DNA from: Alphaproteobacteria bacterium
Lineage (GTDB): Bacteria; Pseudomonadota; Alphaproteobacteria; Reyranellales; Reyranellaceae
Length of the DNA: 6,981 nucleotides
Assembly (NCBI GenBank): GCA_005884705.1
Contig: VBAF01000195.1
Span: 1 to 6,981, forward strand
Reading direction: 5' to 3'
In this document: in pieces, positions 1-5,912 of the stretch
Layout: each line of letters begins with the position of its first letter
Position numbering within the stretch: position 1 is the stretch's first letter
Made by a program: the position numbers and the translations under genes
The notes under the pieces: generated by a model
The model's input: the letters and a program-made list of their open reading frames with translations, nothing else
Told to the model about the DNA's origin: nothing
Databases searched by the model: none

Positions 1-11
1 CCCGGTCACAG

Positions 12-87
<76 letters not shown>

Positions 88-99
88 TCGCCGGAGATC

Positions 100-128
100 A
101 AAAATGCCCCGAGCTCCGGGGCATTTTT
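100..128. terminator. Bidirectional intrinsic terminator
   Basis: The arm AAAAATGCCCCG (100-111) is perfectly complementary to CGGGGCATTTTT (117-128), with the 5-base loop AGCTC. This gives a GC-rich core flanked by A5 on one side and T5 on the other. A T tract therefore follows the stem whichever strand is transcribed. On the + strand it ends the tRNA-Lys transcript. On the - strand it lies 43 bases past the stop of the methyltransferase gene. The structure is seen directly; the two-way use is inferred from the gene arrangement. Confidence 0.93.
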
Positions 129-171
129 AATGTCGCTGGCGGTTCGTCGCCGGCGAGGCGCCGGGGATTGC

Positions 172-987
172 CTAGCCGACGTTGACCGTCACGCGCAGGA
201 AGGTCGCCGGGATCGAGGTCTTGCCCTTGCTCGTGCTGGTATTCTTGCTCTCGAACAGCGTGGCCAGCTCGTTCTTGAGGTCGCTGGCGCGGCCGTTCTT
301 CTCGGCCGCCTCGAAGGCGTTCATGGTCGGGCCGTAGTACTGCCGGAACGCCTCGAGGAATTCGGTTGGCGTGCCGGCGTAGTTGAAGGTGTAGGTGTCC
401 TTCACGCACGACACCTTGTTGGCCGCAACGCCCGCGCCGGCGAAGCGCTCGACGACGTTGGCCTCGACGCCCCAGGTCATCGGGCTGACGAAGCCTTCGG
501 GCGGCGGCGGCGTATAGGCGGCGGCGATCTTCAGGATCTGCGCCACCAGGGTCGGGTCGTTGGGAATCCAGTTGCCCATGACGATGCGCCCGCCGGGCCG
601 CGTCACGCGCACCATCTCCTTGGCGGCATCGAACGGCTTGGGGGCGAACATGACGCCGAAGATCGAGACCACGAGGTCGAAGGTCTTGTCGGGCAGGCCC
701 GCCAGGTTGGTGCCGTCGCCTTGCTGGAAGCGAATGTTGCTCAGCCCGTTTTCCTTGGCCCGCCGGTTGCCGGCCTCGACCAGGTTGCGCGCGATGTCGA
801 CGCCCAGCACGTCGGCGCCGAGCTGTGCTGCGGGCAGCGCCGTCGTGCCGTCGCCACAACCGAGATCGAGGACCTTGAGCCCCTTGCCGACGCCGAGCGA
901 GCCGACGAGAGCCTCGCCGCTCTCGCGCATCGAGGCGGCGATCTGCGTGAAATCGCCCTTTTCCCAAAGCGCCTGGTTCGGATTCAT
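172..987 (-). CDS. Class I SAM-dependent methyltransferase
   Basis: This 271-residue protein carries a Rossmann-type SAM-binding domain. Motif I is KVLDLGCGDGTTA at residues 38-50. An acidic residue at the end of strand 2 (D64 in VLGVD) would bind the ribose hydroxyls. A QQGDG turn (88-92) should contact the adenine, and FDLVVSIFGVMF (103-114) and PGGRIVMGNW (131-140) form strands 4 and 5. This pattern is that of the UbiE/Methyltransf_11-25 group. The C-terminal half (about 140-271), with a PPPP run at 160-163, is the likely substrate cap, and nothing in it reveals the acceptor. The start at 987 was chosen because a perfect AAGGAGG lies 5 bases upstream; an in-frame ATG at 1029 lacks such a site and would add 14 residues unlike the family. 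It is cytosolic, with no signal peptide or membrane segment. It is transcribed alone, divergently from the transporter gene. Confidence 0.88.
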   Translation of the reverse strand: MNPNQALWEKGDFTQIAASMRESGEALVGSLGVGKGLKVLDLGCGDGTTALPAAQLGADVLGVDIARNLVEAGNRRAKENGLSNIRFQQGDGTNLAGLPDKTFDLVVSIFGVMFAPKPFDAAKEMVRVTRPGGRIVMGNWIPNDPTLVAQILKIAAAYTPPPPEGFVSPMTWGVEANVVERFAGAGVAANKVSCVKDTYTFNYAGTPTEFLEAFRQYYGPTMNAFEAAEKNGRASDLKNELATLFESKNTSTSKGKTSIPATFLRVTVNVG

Positions 988-992
988 GGAAG

Positions 993-999
993 CCTCCTT
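993..999 (-). promoter_or_regulatory. Ribosome binding site deciding the methyltransferase start
   Basis: On the - strand this reads AAGGAGG, a full match to the anti-Shine-Dalgarno sequence, 5 bases before the ATG at 987. It settles the start in favour of 987 over the upstream in-frame ATG at 1029. Confidence 0.85.
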
Positions 1000-1059
1000 G
1001 ATGTCATTCGGCCGTCCGCCGATCGCCATGCACTGCTAGTCGATCGCAACGATGCGTTC

Positions 1060-1075
1060 TGTGACTTTGTGCACA
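1060..1075. promoter_or_regulatory. Candidate CRP/FNR-family operator
   Basis: The sequence TGTGACTTTGTGCACA has the form TGTGA-N6-GCACA. It matches nine of the ten half-site bases of the known CRP consensus TGTGA-N6-TCACA. It lies in the 141-bp gap between the divergent methyltransferase and transporter genes, centred about 61 bases upstream of the transporter start and about 80 bases upstream of the methyltransferase start. An inner 8-bp perfect palindrome, TGTGCACA (1068-1075), overlaps its right half, so another dimeric regulator is equally possible. I could not find a convincing -35/-10 pair for either gene beside it, which limits confidence. Confidence 0.3.
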
Positions 1076-1116
1076 CAACCGAAGGTCTTTTGAGATCGGC
1101 CATGCTAGGCTTTTGC

Positions 1117-1122
1117 AGGGGA
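1117..1122 (+). promoter_or_regulatory. Ribosome binding site deciding the transporter start
   Basis: AGGGGA lies 6 bases before an in-frame GTG at 1129. The alternative ATG at 1102 has only a weak GAG upstream. Starting at GTG also puts the first residues directly ahead of the conserved N-terminal NCS1 segment. Confidence 0.65.
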
Positions 1123-1128
1123 CCGGCG

Positions 1129-2619
1129 GTGACCACTCAGGTCGACAAGACTTCCGACATCTGGAACGAGGACCTGGCGCCGACCGATCCGCGGCAGCGG
1201 ACCTGGACGTGGCTGCACTATGTCACGCTGTGGATCGGCATGGTGGTCTGCATTCCGAGCTACATCGCCGCCTCCAGCCTGCTCGACCAGGGCATGTCGG
1301 CGTTGCAGGCGGTCGCCACCGTCCTCTTCGGCAACCTGATCGTCGTCGTGCCGATCATGCTGGTCGGCCACGCCGGGGCGAAGTACGGCATTCCGTTCGC
1401 CGTGCTGGTGCGCTCCTCGTTCGGCGTACGCGGCAACAAGCTGCCGGCGCTGTTGCGCGCGATCGTCGCCTGCGGCTGGTTCGGCATCCAGTGCTGGATC
1501 GGCGGCAACGCCATCCACGTCATCGGCAACATCCTGGTCGGCGGCGCGCTCACCGGGCCGGCCATCCCCTTCATCGGCCTCAATACAGCACAGCTCTGCT
1601 CCTTCTTCGTGTTCTGGGCGCTGCATCTCTATTTCATCCGGAAGGGGCCCGATTCGGTGCGCTGGATCGAGACCATCACCGCGCCGGTCAAGATCGTGGT
1701 CGTGCTGGCGCTGCTCGCCTGGGCCTGGGACAAGGCGGGCGGCTTCGGCGATTTCATCAACGCGCCATCGCAGTTCGAGCCGGGGGCCGCGAAGGCCGGG
1801 CAGTTCTGGGCGGTGTTCGCGCCGTCGCTCACCGCCATGATCGGCGTCTGGGCGACGCTCGCCCTCAACATTCCCGACTTCACCCGCTTCGCGCGCAGCC
1901 AAAAGGACCAGATGCTGGGCCAGGCCGTCGGCCTGCCGGTGCCGATGGCGCTGTTCTCGCTGGTCGGCGTCGCCGTCACCTCGGCCACGATCGTGATCTA
2001 CGGCAAGGCGATCTGGGATCCGGTCGACCTGGCCGGCCGCATGGAGGGCATCGCCGTGGCGATCGGGCTCGCCATCATCACCATCGACACGCTGTGCGTG
2101 AACCTCGCCGCCAACGTGGTCGGGCCGGCCTACGATTTCACGGCGATCTTTCCGAAGCATGTCAATTTCGCCCGCGGCGGCTATATCACCGCGGTTCTCG
2201 GCGTCGTCATGATGCCCTGGAAGCTGATCGAATCGTCGAACGGCTACATCTTCACCTGGTTGATCGGCTACGGCGCCCTGCTCGGGCCGGTGCTCGGCGT
2301 CATGCTGGCCGACTACTGGCTGGTGCGCCGCGGGCAGCTCGACGTGCCGGCTCTGTTCGACCTCAACGGCCGCTACGCCTATCGCGGCGGCTGGAATCCA
2401 GCCGCCGTGGCTGCCCTGGTGCTGGGCGTGATGCCCAACATCCCGGGCTTCCTGCATGCGGCCTTGCCGCACGCCTTTCCCGAGGTTGGCCTGTTCGCCG
2501 ACATCTACGACCATGCCCTGATCGTCGGGCTGGTCATCGCGGTGGTGGTCTATCTCGGCCTGATGCGCGAGGAGCGCGCGCGCATCGGTCAGGCTTTGCT
2601 CGCCTCGGCCTCGCGCTGA
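1129..2619 (+). CDS. NCS1-family nucleobase/hydantoin-type cation symporter
   Basis: This 496-residue protein has about 12 hydrophobic segments and no signal peptide. It belongs to the NCS1 family (Mhp1, PucI, CodB type) of inner-membrane symporters that import hydantoins, allantoin, cytosine, purines or related compounds with Na+ or H+. Supporting segments are NEDLAPT (13-19), the long TM1 region from WTWLHYVTLWIGM (26-38), GWFGIQCWIGG (116-126), NIPDFTRFAR (247-256), NLAANVVGPAYDF (325-337), ADYWLVRRG (394-402) and GRYAYRGGWNPAA (414-426). W117 and Q121 match the Mhp1 substrate-contact Trp117 and Gln121, W241 lies where Trp220 is expected, and N329 is a plausible match for Asn318. An aromatic planar ring substrate is therefore likely, but the sequence does not say which one. 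The start is GTG with an AGGGGA site; ATG at 1102 would give 505 residues. Its end overlaps the convergent DinB gene by 31 bases. No nucleobase-degradation gene of known type lies beside it. Confidence 0.9.
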   Translation: MTTQVDKTSDIWNEDLAPTDPRQRTWTWLHYVTLWIGMVVCIPSYIAASSLLDQGMSALQAVATVLFGNLIVVVPIMLVGHAGAKYGIPFAVLVRSSFGVRGNKLPALLRAIVACGWFGIQCWIGGNAIHVIGNILVGGALTGPAIPFIGLNTAQLCSFFVFWALHLYFIRKGPDSVRWIETITAPVKIVVVLALLAWAWDKAGGFGDFINAPSQFEPGAAKAGQFWAVFAPSLTAMIGVWATLALNIPDFTRFARSQKDQMLGQAVGLPVPMALFSLVGVAVTSATIVIYGKAIWDPVDLAGRMEGIAVAIGLAIITIDTLCVNLAANVVGPAYDFTAIFPKHVNFARGGYITAVLGVVMMPWKLIESSNGYIFTWLIGYGALLGPVLGVMLADYWLVRRGQLDVPALFDLNGRYAYRGGWNPAAVAALVLGVMPNIPGFLHAALPHAFPEVGLFADIYDHALIVGLVIAVVVYLGLMREERARIGQALLASASR

Positions 2620-3098
2620 TAGGCGAGCAGGTCGAGCACCAGCCCGCGCCGGCCGAAGCCGCACAGGATCGAATGCGCCTGGCCGCGGTGATGGGTCTGG
2701 TGGTTGAAGAAATGCGCCAGGGCGGGCGACAGCGCCTGCTCGAATTCCTCCGGCGTCGAGACGCGGCGATAGCGGATCGTGCCGGCGAGCTCTGGCCCGC
2801 TGAGGCGGTCGACATAGTCGACGATGCGCTTGTCCTCGGCCTCGCGGGCGCGCCGCAGATCCGCGAGCGGCTCGTGCTGGATCATGTCGAGCCGCTCGGG
2901 CGAGGGGCCCTGGCCGGTGAAGCGGTGCATCCACACCTGGTCGGCAGTCAGCAGGTGGTTGAGCGTGCCGTGCATCGACTTGAAGAACGCGCCGCGATCG
3001 GCGCGGTACTCGGCGTCGCTGAGCTCGGCGGCGGCGGCGTAGAGCCGGCGGTTGGCCCAGGCGTTGTAGCGGGCGAAGGCTTGGTAGTGGGTTTTCAT
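2589..3098 (-). CDS. DinB-family four-helix metalloprotein
   Basis: This 169-residue protein has the usual DinB/YfiT-like length. The family folds as a four-helix bundle holding one divalent metal through three histidines, and includes thiol-dependent transferases (bacillithiol and mycothiol types) and many members of unknown function. Seen here are an N-terminal AFARYNAWANRRLY helix (7-20), H48 in TLNHLL (45-50), and NHQTHHRGQ (132-140) supplying H133 and H137, the typical His triad. The aromatic run DQVWMHRF (53-60) is also family-like. The ATG at 3098 was chosen because the family begins right there; the longer in-frame extension to 3344 is Ser/Ala-rich shadow sequence running into the dioxygenase gene. 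No strong Shine-Dalgarno is visible. It lies 85 bases after the dioxygenase gene on the same strand, so it may be the last gene of that operon. Its own stop lies inside the end of the transporter gene. Substrate and thiol partner are unknown. Confidence 0.87.
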   Translation of the reverse strand: MKTHYQAFARYNAWANRRLYAAAAELSDAEYRADRGAFFKSMHGTLNHLLTADQVWMHRFTGQGPSPERLDMIQHEPLADLRRAREAEDKRIVDYVDRLSGPELAGTIRYRRVSTPEEFEQALSPALAHFFNHQTHHRGQAHSILCGFGRRGLVLDLLAYQREAEASKA

Positions 3099-3183
3099 GC
3101 CGCCATTCTGCGACGGCGGCGACCGGCGGCAAGATTGATTGAGCCGGTCAAGCCTCTTTGCCGGCGGCGCCGACGTCCCGTCT

Positions 3184-4140
3184 TCAGCCGCGATAGCCGC
3201 GCTTGCCCGCGTCGCGCAGCCACAGCCGTACCAGGTGGCGCTTGCGCTCGGGCTCCGGGAAGTCGACGAACTCGGTGCGGGCGTGGCCGGTCGCGCGGTT
3301 GTTGACGAACTGGATCTGGCCCGGCGCGAAGGCGAGCTCGACATGGAGCTCGGGCTGCTCGAACACCGACTGCACGGCGGCGAGCGCCGCCGTCGTCTCG
3401 TTGTCCATCCGTTCGTCGCGCAGCGCGTAGCCGGCGTGAATCTCGCTCAGCGCCAGCCGCGCCTTGACCGTGCCATCGGCGGCGCGCTCGAAGATCGGCG
3501 CGGCGAAGGTGGTCGGCTCGCCGGGATGATGCTCGGCGTGGCGGTCGTACCAGAACGGCCGATAGAGCCGCGGCATCAGCTCGGGATGGCGGTCCTCCAG
3601 CGCCTTGTGCACGGTGGCGACGCTCATCACCTGGCTGACGCCGCCCTGCATCGCCGGATGCAGGCACAGCAGGCAGACATAGTCGGGCGGCGTCTCGTTG
3701 TAGGAATTGTCGTTGTGGAAGCGCAGGTCGACATTGGTCACGGTCGGCCGGATGCCCGAGCCGGGCTTGAGCTTCGCGCCGGTGTCCATCACGTCGTAGA
3801 ACATCTGGCCGGTGATCTTCTGCGCCACCGGTCGGGCCAGCAGGCTCGACAGCAGCCAATAGAGCTGGATCGCCTCGTCGCGCGTGATCTCGGCCATCGG
3901 CAAGCGGTCGAGCACGGCGAACATCGGCCCGCTCTGCGCCACGCGGCGGACTTCTTCGATCACGGCGCGGCAGGCGTCGAGCGCGAAGTCCTTCGGCTCG
4001 AGCAGGAAGGTCGGCAGCGGCGCGCGGCGGATCTCGTTGCGCACCGCGAGCAGCTCACGCTGCGCGGTGTCGGTGAGCGTCACCGTCCAGTCGGCCGGGA
4101 CGATCGTGTCGCGCGTCCAGGCCTGCGGCACCGCGCGCAT
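3184..4140 (-). CDS. TauD/TfdA-like Fe(II)/2-oxoglutarate dioxygenase
   Basis: This 318-residue cytosolic enzyme is of the TauD/TfdA-CAS type. The family uses Fe(II), O2 and 2-oxoglutarate to hydroxylate or oxidatively cleave a small substrate. The iron-binding facial triad is visible as H142-x-D144 (RFHNDNSY, 140-147) and H286 (ATGHARTEF, 283-291). RHLVRLWLR (301-309) supplies the arginines (R301, R305) that bind the 2-oxoglutarate carboxylate. Other family-like stretches are PPDYVCLLCL (151-160), GGVSQVMSV (166-174) and FVNNRATGH (278-286). The first 110 residues are helical and poorly conserved. The start ATG shares its A with the TGA of the amidohydrolase gene (TGATG on the - strand) and has only a weak Shine-Dalgarno, which points to translational coupling. 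The substrate cannot be read from the sequence; the partner amidohydrolase suggests a step in the same route. Confidence 0.88.
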   Translation of the reverse strand: MRAVPQAWTRDTIVPADWTVTLTDTAQRELLAVRNEIRRAPLPTFLLEPKDFALDACRAVIEEVRRVAQSGPMFAVLDRLPMAEITRDEAIQLYWLLSSLLARPVAQKITGQMFYDVMDTGAKLKPGSGIRPTVTNVDLRFHNDNSYNETPPDYVCLLCLHPAMQGGVSQVMSVATVHKALEDRHPELMPRLYRPFWYDRHAEHHPGEPTTFAAPIFERAADGTVKARLALSEIHAGYALRDERMDNETTAALAAVQSVFEQPELHVELAFAPGQIQFVNNRATGHARTEFVDFPEPERKRHLVRLWLRDAGKRGYRG

Positions 4141-5309
4141 CAGAAGCCGAACGCCTTGCGCACGTTGCCGCCCAGCAGGCCGGCGCGCGCCGGCGCGGGC
4201 ACCGCATCCGCCATGTCTTCCAGCGCCTGCAGGTAGTCGCCGGTATGGTCGGGGTGCGGATAGTCCGACGCCCAGAAGAAGCGGTCGGCGCCGTAGGTCG
4301 CCATCATGGCGGGCAGCGTGCGCTCGTCGGGATCGCCCGAGATCCAGACCTGGCGGCGGAAGTAATCGCTCGGTTTCAGCTTCAACGGTGCGCGCGCGCC
4401 AAGATGGGTCGCGGTTGCGACGCCGTCGAGCCGGTCGAGCCAGTAGCCGATCCAGCCCGCGCCGCATTCCAGCAGCACCAGTTTCAGGTGCGGGAAGCGG
4501 TCGAAGGTGGCGAAGTCGTAGAAGGTGGTGAAGGCCTGCCGGACGCCTTCGCCCGCGGTCACCGAGGCGAGCAGCGACAGGCGATGGCCGTTCTCGAAGC
4601 GCGGCGAGCGCAGTTCGAAAGGCTCGAAGGCGGGATGGATGGCGACCGGCACGTCGAGCTCGATCGCCTTGGCGTAGAGCGCATCGTGCACCGGGTCGCC
4701 ATGCGCCTTGTGGGTCCAGGTGAAGGGCACGACGAAGCCGCCGCGGCAGCCATCCCTGACCGCGCGCTCGAGCTCGGCGGCGGCGGCCGCCGGATCGCCG
4801 AGCGACAGATGCGCGATCGGGATCAGCCGGCCGCCGGAGGTGCGGCAGAAGTCGGCGATCCAGCGATTGTAGGCGCGGCAATAGGCCTGGCTCAGCTCGA
4901 CGTCGTCGAGCTCGGCCTCCCACAGGATACCGAGGGTCGGATAGAGCACGGCGGCGTCGAGCCCTTCGGCGTTGAGCAACTCGAGCCGCTCGGTCGGATC
5001 ACAGGCGCCGTACGGCATGTTGGCGGCATAGGTCTTGTCGGGATGCGGCGTGAAGGCCTCGAGATCCTTCTGGCCCATGCGGCCGAGCGTGGCCGGATAG
5101 CCGCGCCGCGTGCGCTTGCTGGGACGGCCGCCGATCTCGAGATATTCCAGCCCGCTCTCGTCGCGCTTCAGGCGTAGCGCGCGGTCGCGATACCTGGCCT
5201 CGATGTAATGGTCCCACAGGCCGGCATCCTCGAGCACGTGGCCGTCGGCATCGACGGCGCCGCGGTGCTTCAGGTGATGGACGCCACGGGGATCGAATAC
5301 GGGCCGCAT
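4140..5309 (-). CDS. Amidohydrolase-2 family metal-dependent hydrolase/decarboxylase
   Basis: This 389-residue TIM-barrel protein is of the Amidohydrolase_2 (ACMSD/resorcylate decarboxylase-like) family. Members cleave C-N, C-O or C-C bonds in ring-derived or carboxylated compounds using one metal. Likely ligands are D22 and H24 in VDADGHVLE (19-27), H225 in VAIHPAFEPF (222-231) and D349 in FFWASDYPHPD (344-354). ECGAGWIGYWLDRLD (281-295) and the C-terminal GGNVRKAFGF (380-389) are typical of the subgroup. The first metal motif is D-x-H followed by E27, the variant seen in many uncharacterised members, so decarboxylase and hydrolase roles both remain open. The start is supported by GGGAGGAG ending 5 bases upstream. 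It is the second gene of a tight cluster, 13 bases after the GNAT gene, and its stop overlaps the start of the dioxygenase gene. It is cytosolic, with no signal peptide. Confidence 0.88.
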   Translation of the reverse strand: MRPVFDPRGVHHLKHRGAVDADGHVLEDAGLWDHYIEARYRDRALRLKRDESGLEYLEIGGRPSKRTRRGYPATLGRMGQKDLEAFTPHPDKTYAANMPYGACDPTERLELLNAEGLDAAVLYPTLGILWEAELDDVELSQAYCRAYNRWIADFCRTSGGRLIPIAHLSLGDPAAAAAELERAVRDGCRGGFVVPFTWTHKAHGDPVHDALYAKAIELDVPVAIHPAFEPFELRSPRFENGHRLSLLASVTAGEGVRQAFTTFYDFATFDRFPHLKLVLLECGAGWIGYWLDRLDGVATATHLGARAPLKLKPSDYFRRQVWISGDPDERTLPAMMATYGADRFFWASDYPHPDHTGDYLQALEDMADAVPAPARAGLLGGNVRKAFGF

Positions 5310-5314
5310 CAGCG

Positions 5315-5322
5315 CTCCTCCC
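5315..5322 (-). promoter_or_regulatory. Ribosome binding site of the amidohydrolase gene
   Basis: On the - strand this reads GGGAGGAG, and the GGAGG core lies 7 bases from the ATG at 5309. It abuts the TAA stop of the GNAT gene (TAAGGGAGG), so ribosomes ending on GNAT finish on this site. That supports one transcript for the two genes. Confidence 0.75.
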
Positions 5323-5877
5323 TTATCGCTCCTCGCCAGCGATCAGGCCGTAGAGCATGACGCTATGCCACTTGTCACCGACCAGCCAGCGGTCGCGCAG
5401 CGGGCCGCCCTCCAGGCGAAAGCCCAGCCGCTTGGCGAGCGCTGCCGACGGCTTGTTCTCCGGCCGGATCAGCGCCTCGACCCTGTGGACCTTCAGCGTG
5501 TCGATCAGATGGCGCAGCAACGCCTGTCCGGCCTCGGTCATGTAGCCCTTGCCCTGCATGCCGGGCCGGATCAGCCAGCCGACTTCGACGCGCTTTTCGC
5601 GCCGGTCGCGGCGGAAATAGTTGATTATGCCGACCAGGTGCTTGCTCTTCTTCTCCTCGACAGCCCAGATCATGTAGTGCGCCGGGGCGCAGGAGATATG
5701 CCAGCGCATCATCTTGCGGGTGTTGTCGAGCGACGGACTCGGCGCCACGCCCCAATAGCGCAGGTTCTCTCCGTCGCCATAGAGGGCATGCGCCGCCTTC
5801 AGGTCGCTCGCCCGGAAGGGCCGCAGGCGCAGCCGGTCGGTCTGTAGAATCGGGGCTGTCTTGGGTTTCCTCGCCAT
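5323..5877 (-). CDS. GNAT-family N-acetyltransferase (RimJ/RimL-like)
   Basis: This 184-residue protein is of the Acetyltransf_3 (RimJ/RimL-like) group, which moves an acetyl group from acetyl-CoA to an amine on a protein N-terminus, antibiotic or metabolite. It opens with LQTDRLRLRPF (11-21), the usual first strand of this group. VEVGWLIRPGMQGKGYMTEA (97-116) gives motif A with the acetyl-CoA pyrophosphate loop QGKGYM (108-113). RPENKPSAALAKRLGF (138-153) forms motif B. The acceptor is unknown. The ATG at 5877 must be the first start, because an in-frame TAA stands one codon before it (TAA-CGC-ATG); no Shine-Dalgarno is visible upstream, and the next Met is near residue 56, inside the domain. 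It is the first gene of the leftward cluster and diverges from the phosphofructokinase gene across only 27 bases. Confidence 0.88.
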   Translation of the reverse strand: MARKPKTAPILQTDRLRLRPFRASDLKAAHALYGDGENLRYWGVAPSPSLDNTRKMMRWHISCAPAHYMIWAVEEKKSKHLVGIINYFRRDRREKRVEVGWLIRPGMQGKGYMTEAGQALLRHLIDTLKVHRVEALIRPENKPSAALAKRLGFRLEGGPLRDRWLVGDKWHSVMLYGLIAGEER

Positions 5878-5912
5878 GCGTTACACTAGCCGTGGAGGCC
5901 TGCCATGACCAA
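5861..5912. promoter_or_regulatory. Compressed divergent promoter region, GNAT/phosphofructokinase
   Basis: Only 27 bases (5878-5904) separate the two divergent start codons. On the - strand, TTGGTC (5912-5907) and TAGTGT (5888-5883) are spaced 18 bases apart and would start transcription at or very near the GNAT ATG. On the + strand, TTGGGT (5861-5866) and TACACT (5882-5887) are spaced 15 bases apart and would serve phosphofructokinase. The two -10 candidates lie on the same bases, so the promoters would exclude each other. Both pairs are imperfect matches to the sigma-70 consensus, and the + strand spacing is short. The layout is seen; promoter activity is inferred. Confidence 0.3.
5892..5898 (+). 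promoter_or_regulatory. Ribosome binding site of the phosphofructokinase gene
   Basis: GTGGAGG stands 6 bases before the ATG at 5905. The GGAGG core and spacing support this start, which also gives the family's usual N-terminus directly ahead of the first glycine-rich loop. Confidence 0.75.

Noticed and set aside
988..1029. Extended methyltransferase start at the ATG at 1029
   Set aside because: The perfect AAGGAGG before 987 and the family-like N-terminus starting there make the 14-residue extension unlikely.
1090..1118. TTGAGA plus downstream bases as a sigma-70 promoter for the transporter
   Set aside because: The hexamer 17 bases downstream (TTGCAG) does not resemble a -10 box, and the implied transcription start would overlap the ribosome binding site.
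1105..3132. 675-codon - strand open frame covering the transporter and DinB region
   Set aside because: Its translation is Arg/Ala/Asp/His-rich without any recognisable domain, while the opposite strand and another frame encode clear NCS1 and DinB proteins.
3121..3149. Inverted repeat GACCGGC/GCCGGTC between dioxygenase and DinB genes as a terminator
   Set aside because: The stem is only 7 bp with a 15-base loop and no T tract on either strand, so it is too weak to call.
3099..3344. N-terminal extension of the DinB gene to 3344
   Set aside because: The added residues are Ser/Ala/Arg-rich, lack domain similarity and overlap the dioxygenase coding sequence in another frame.
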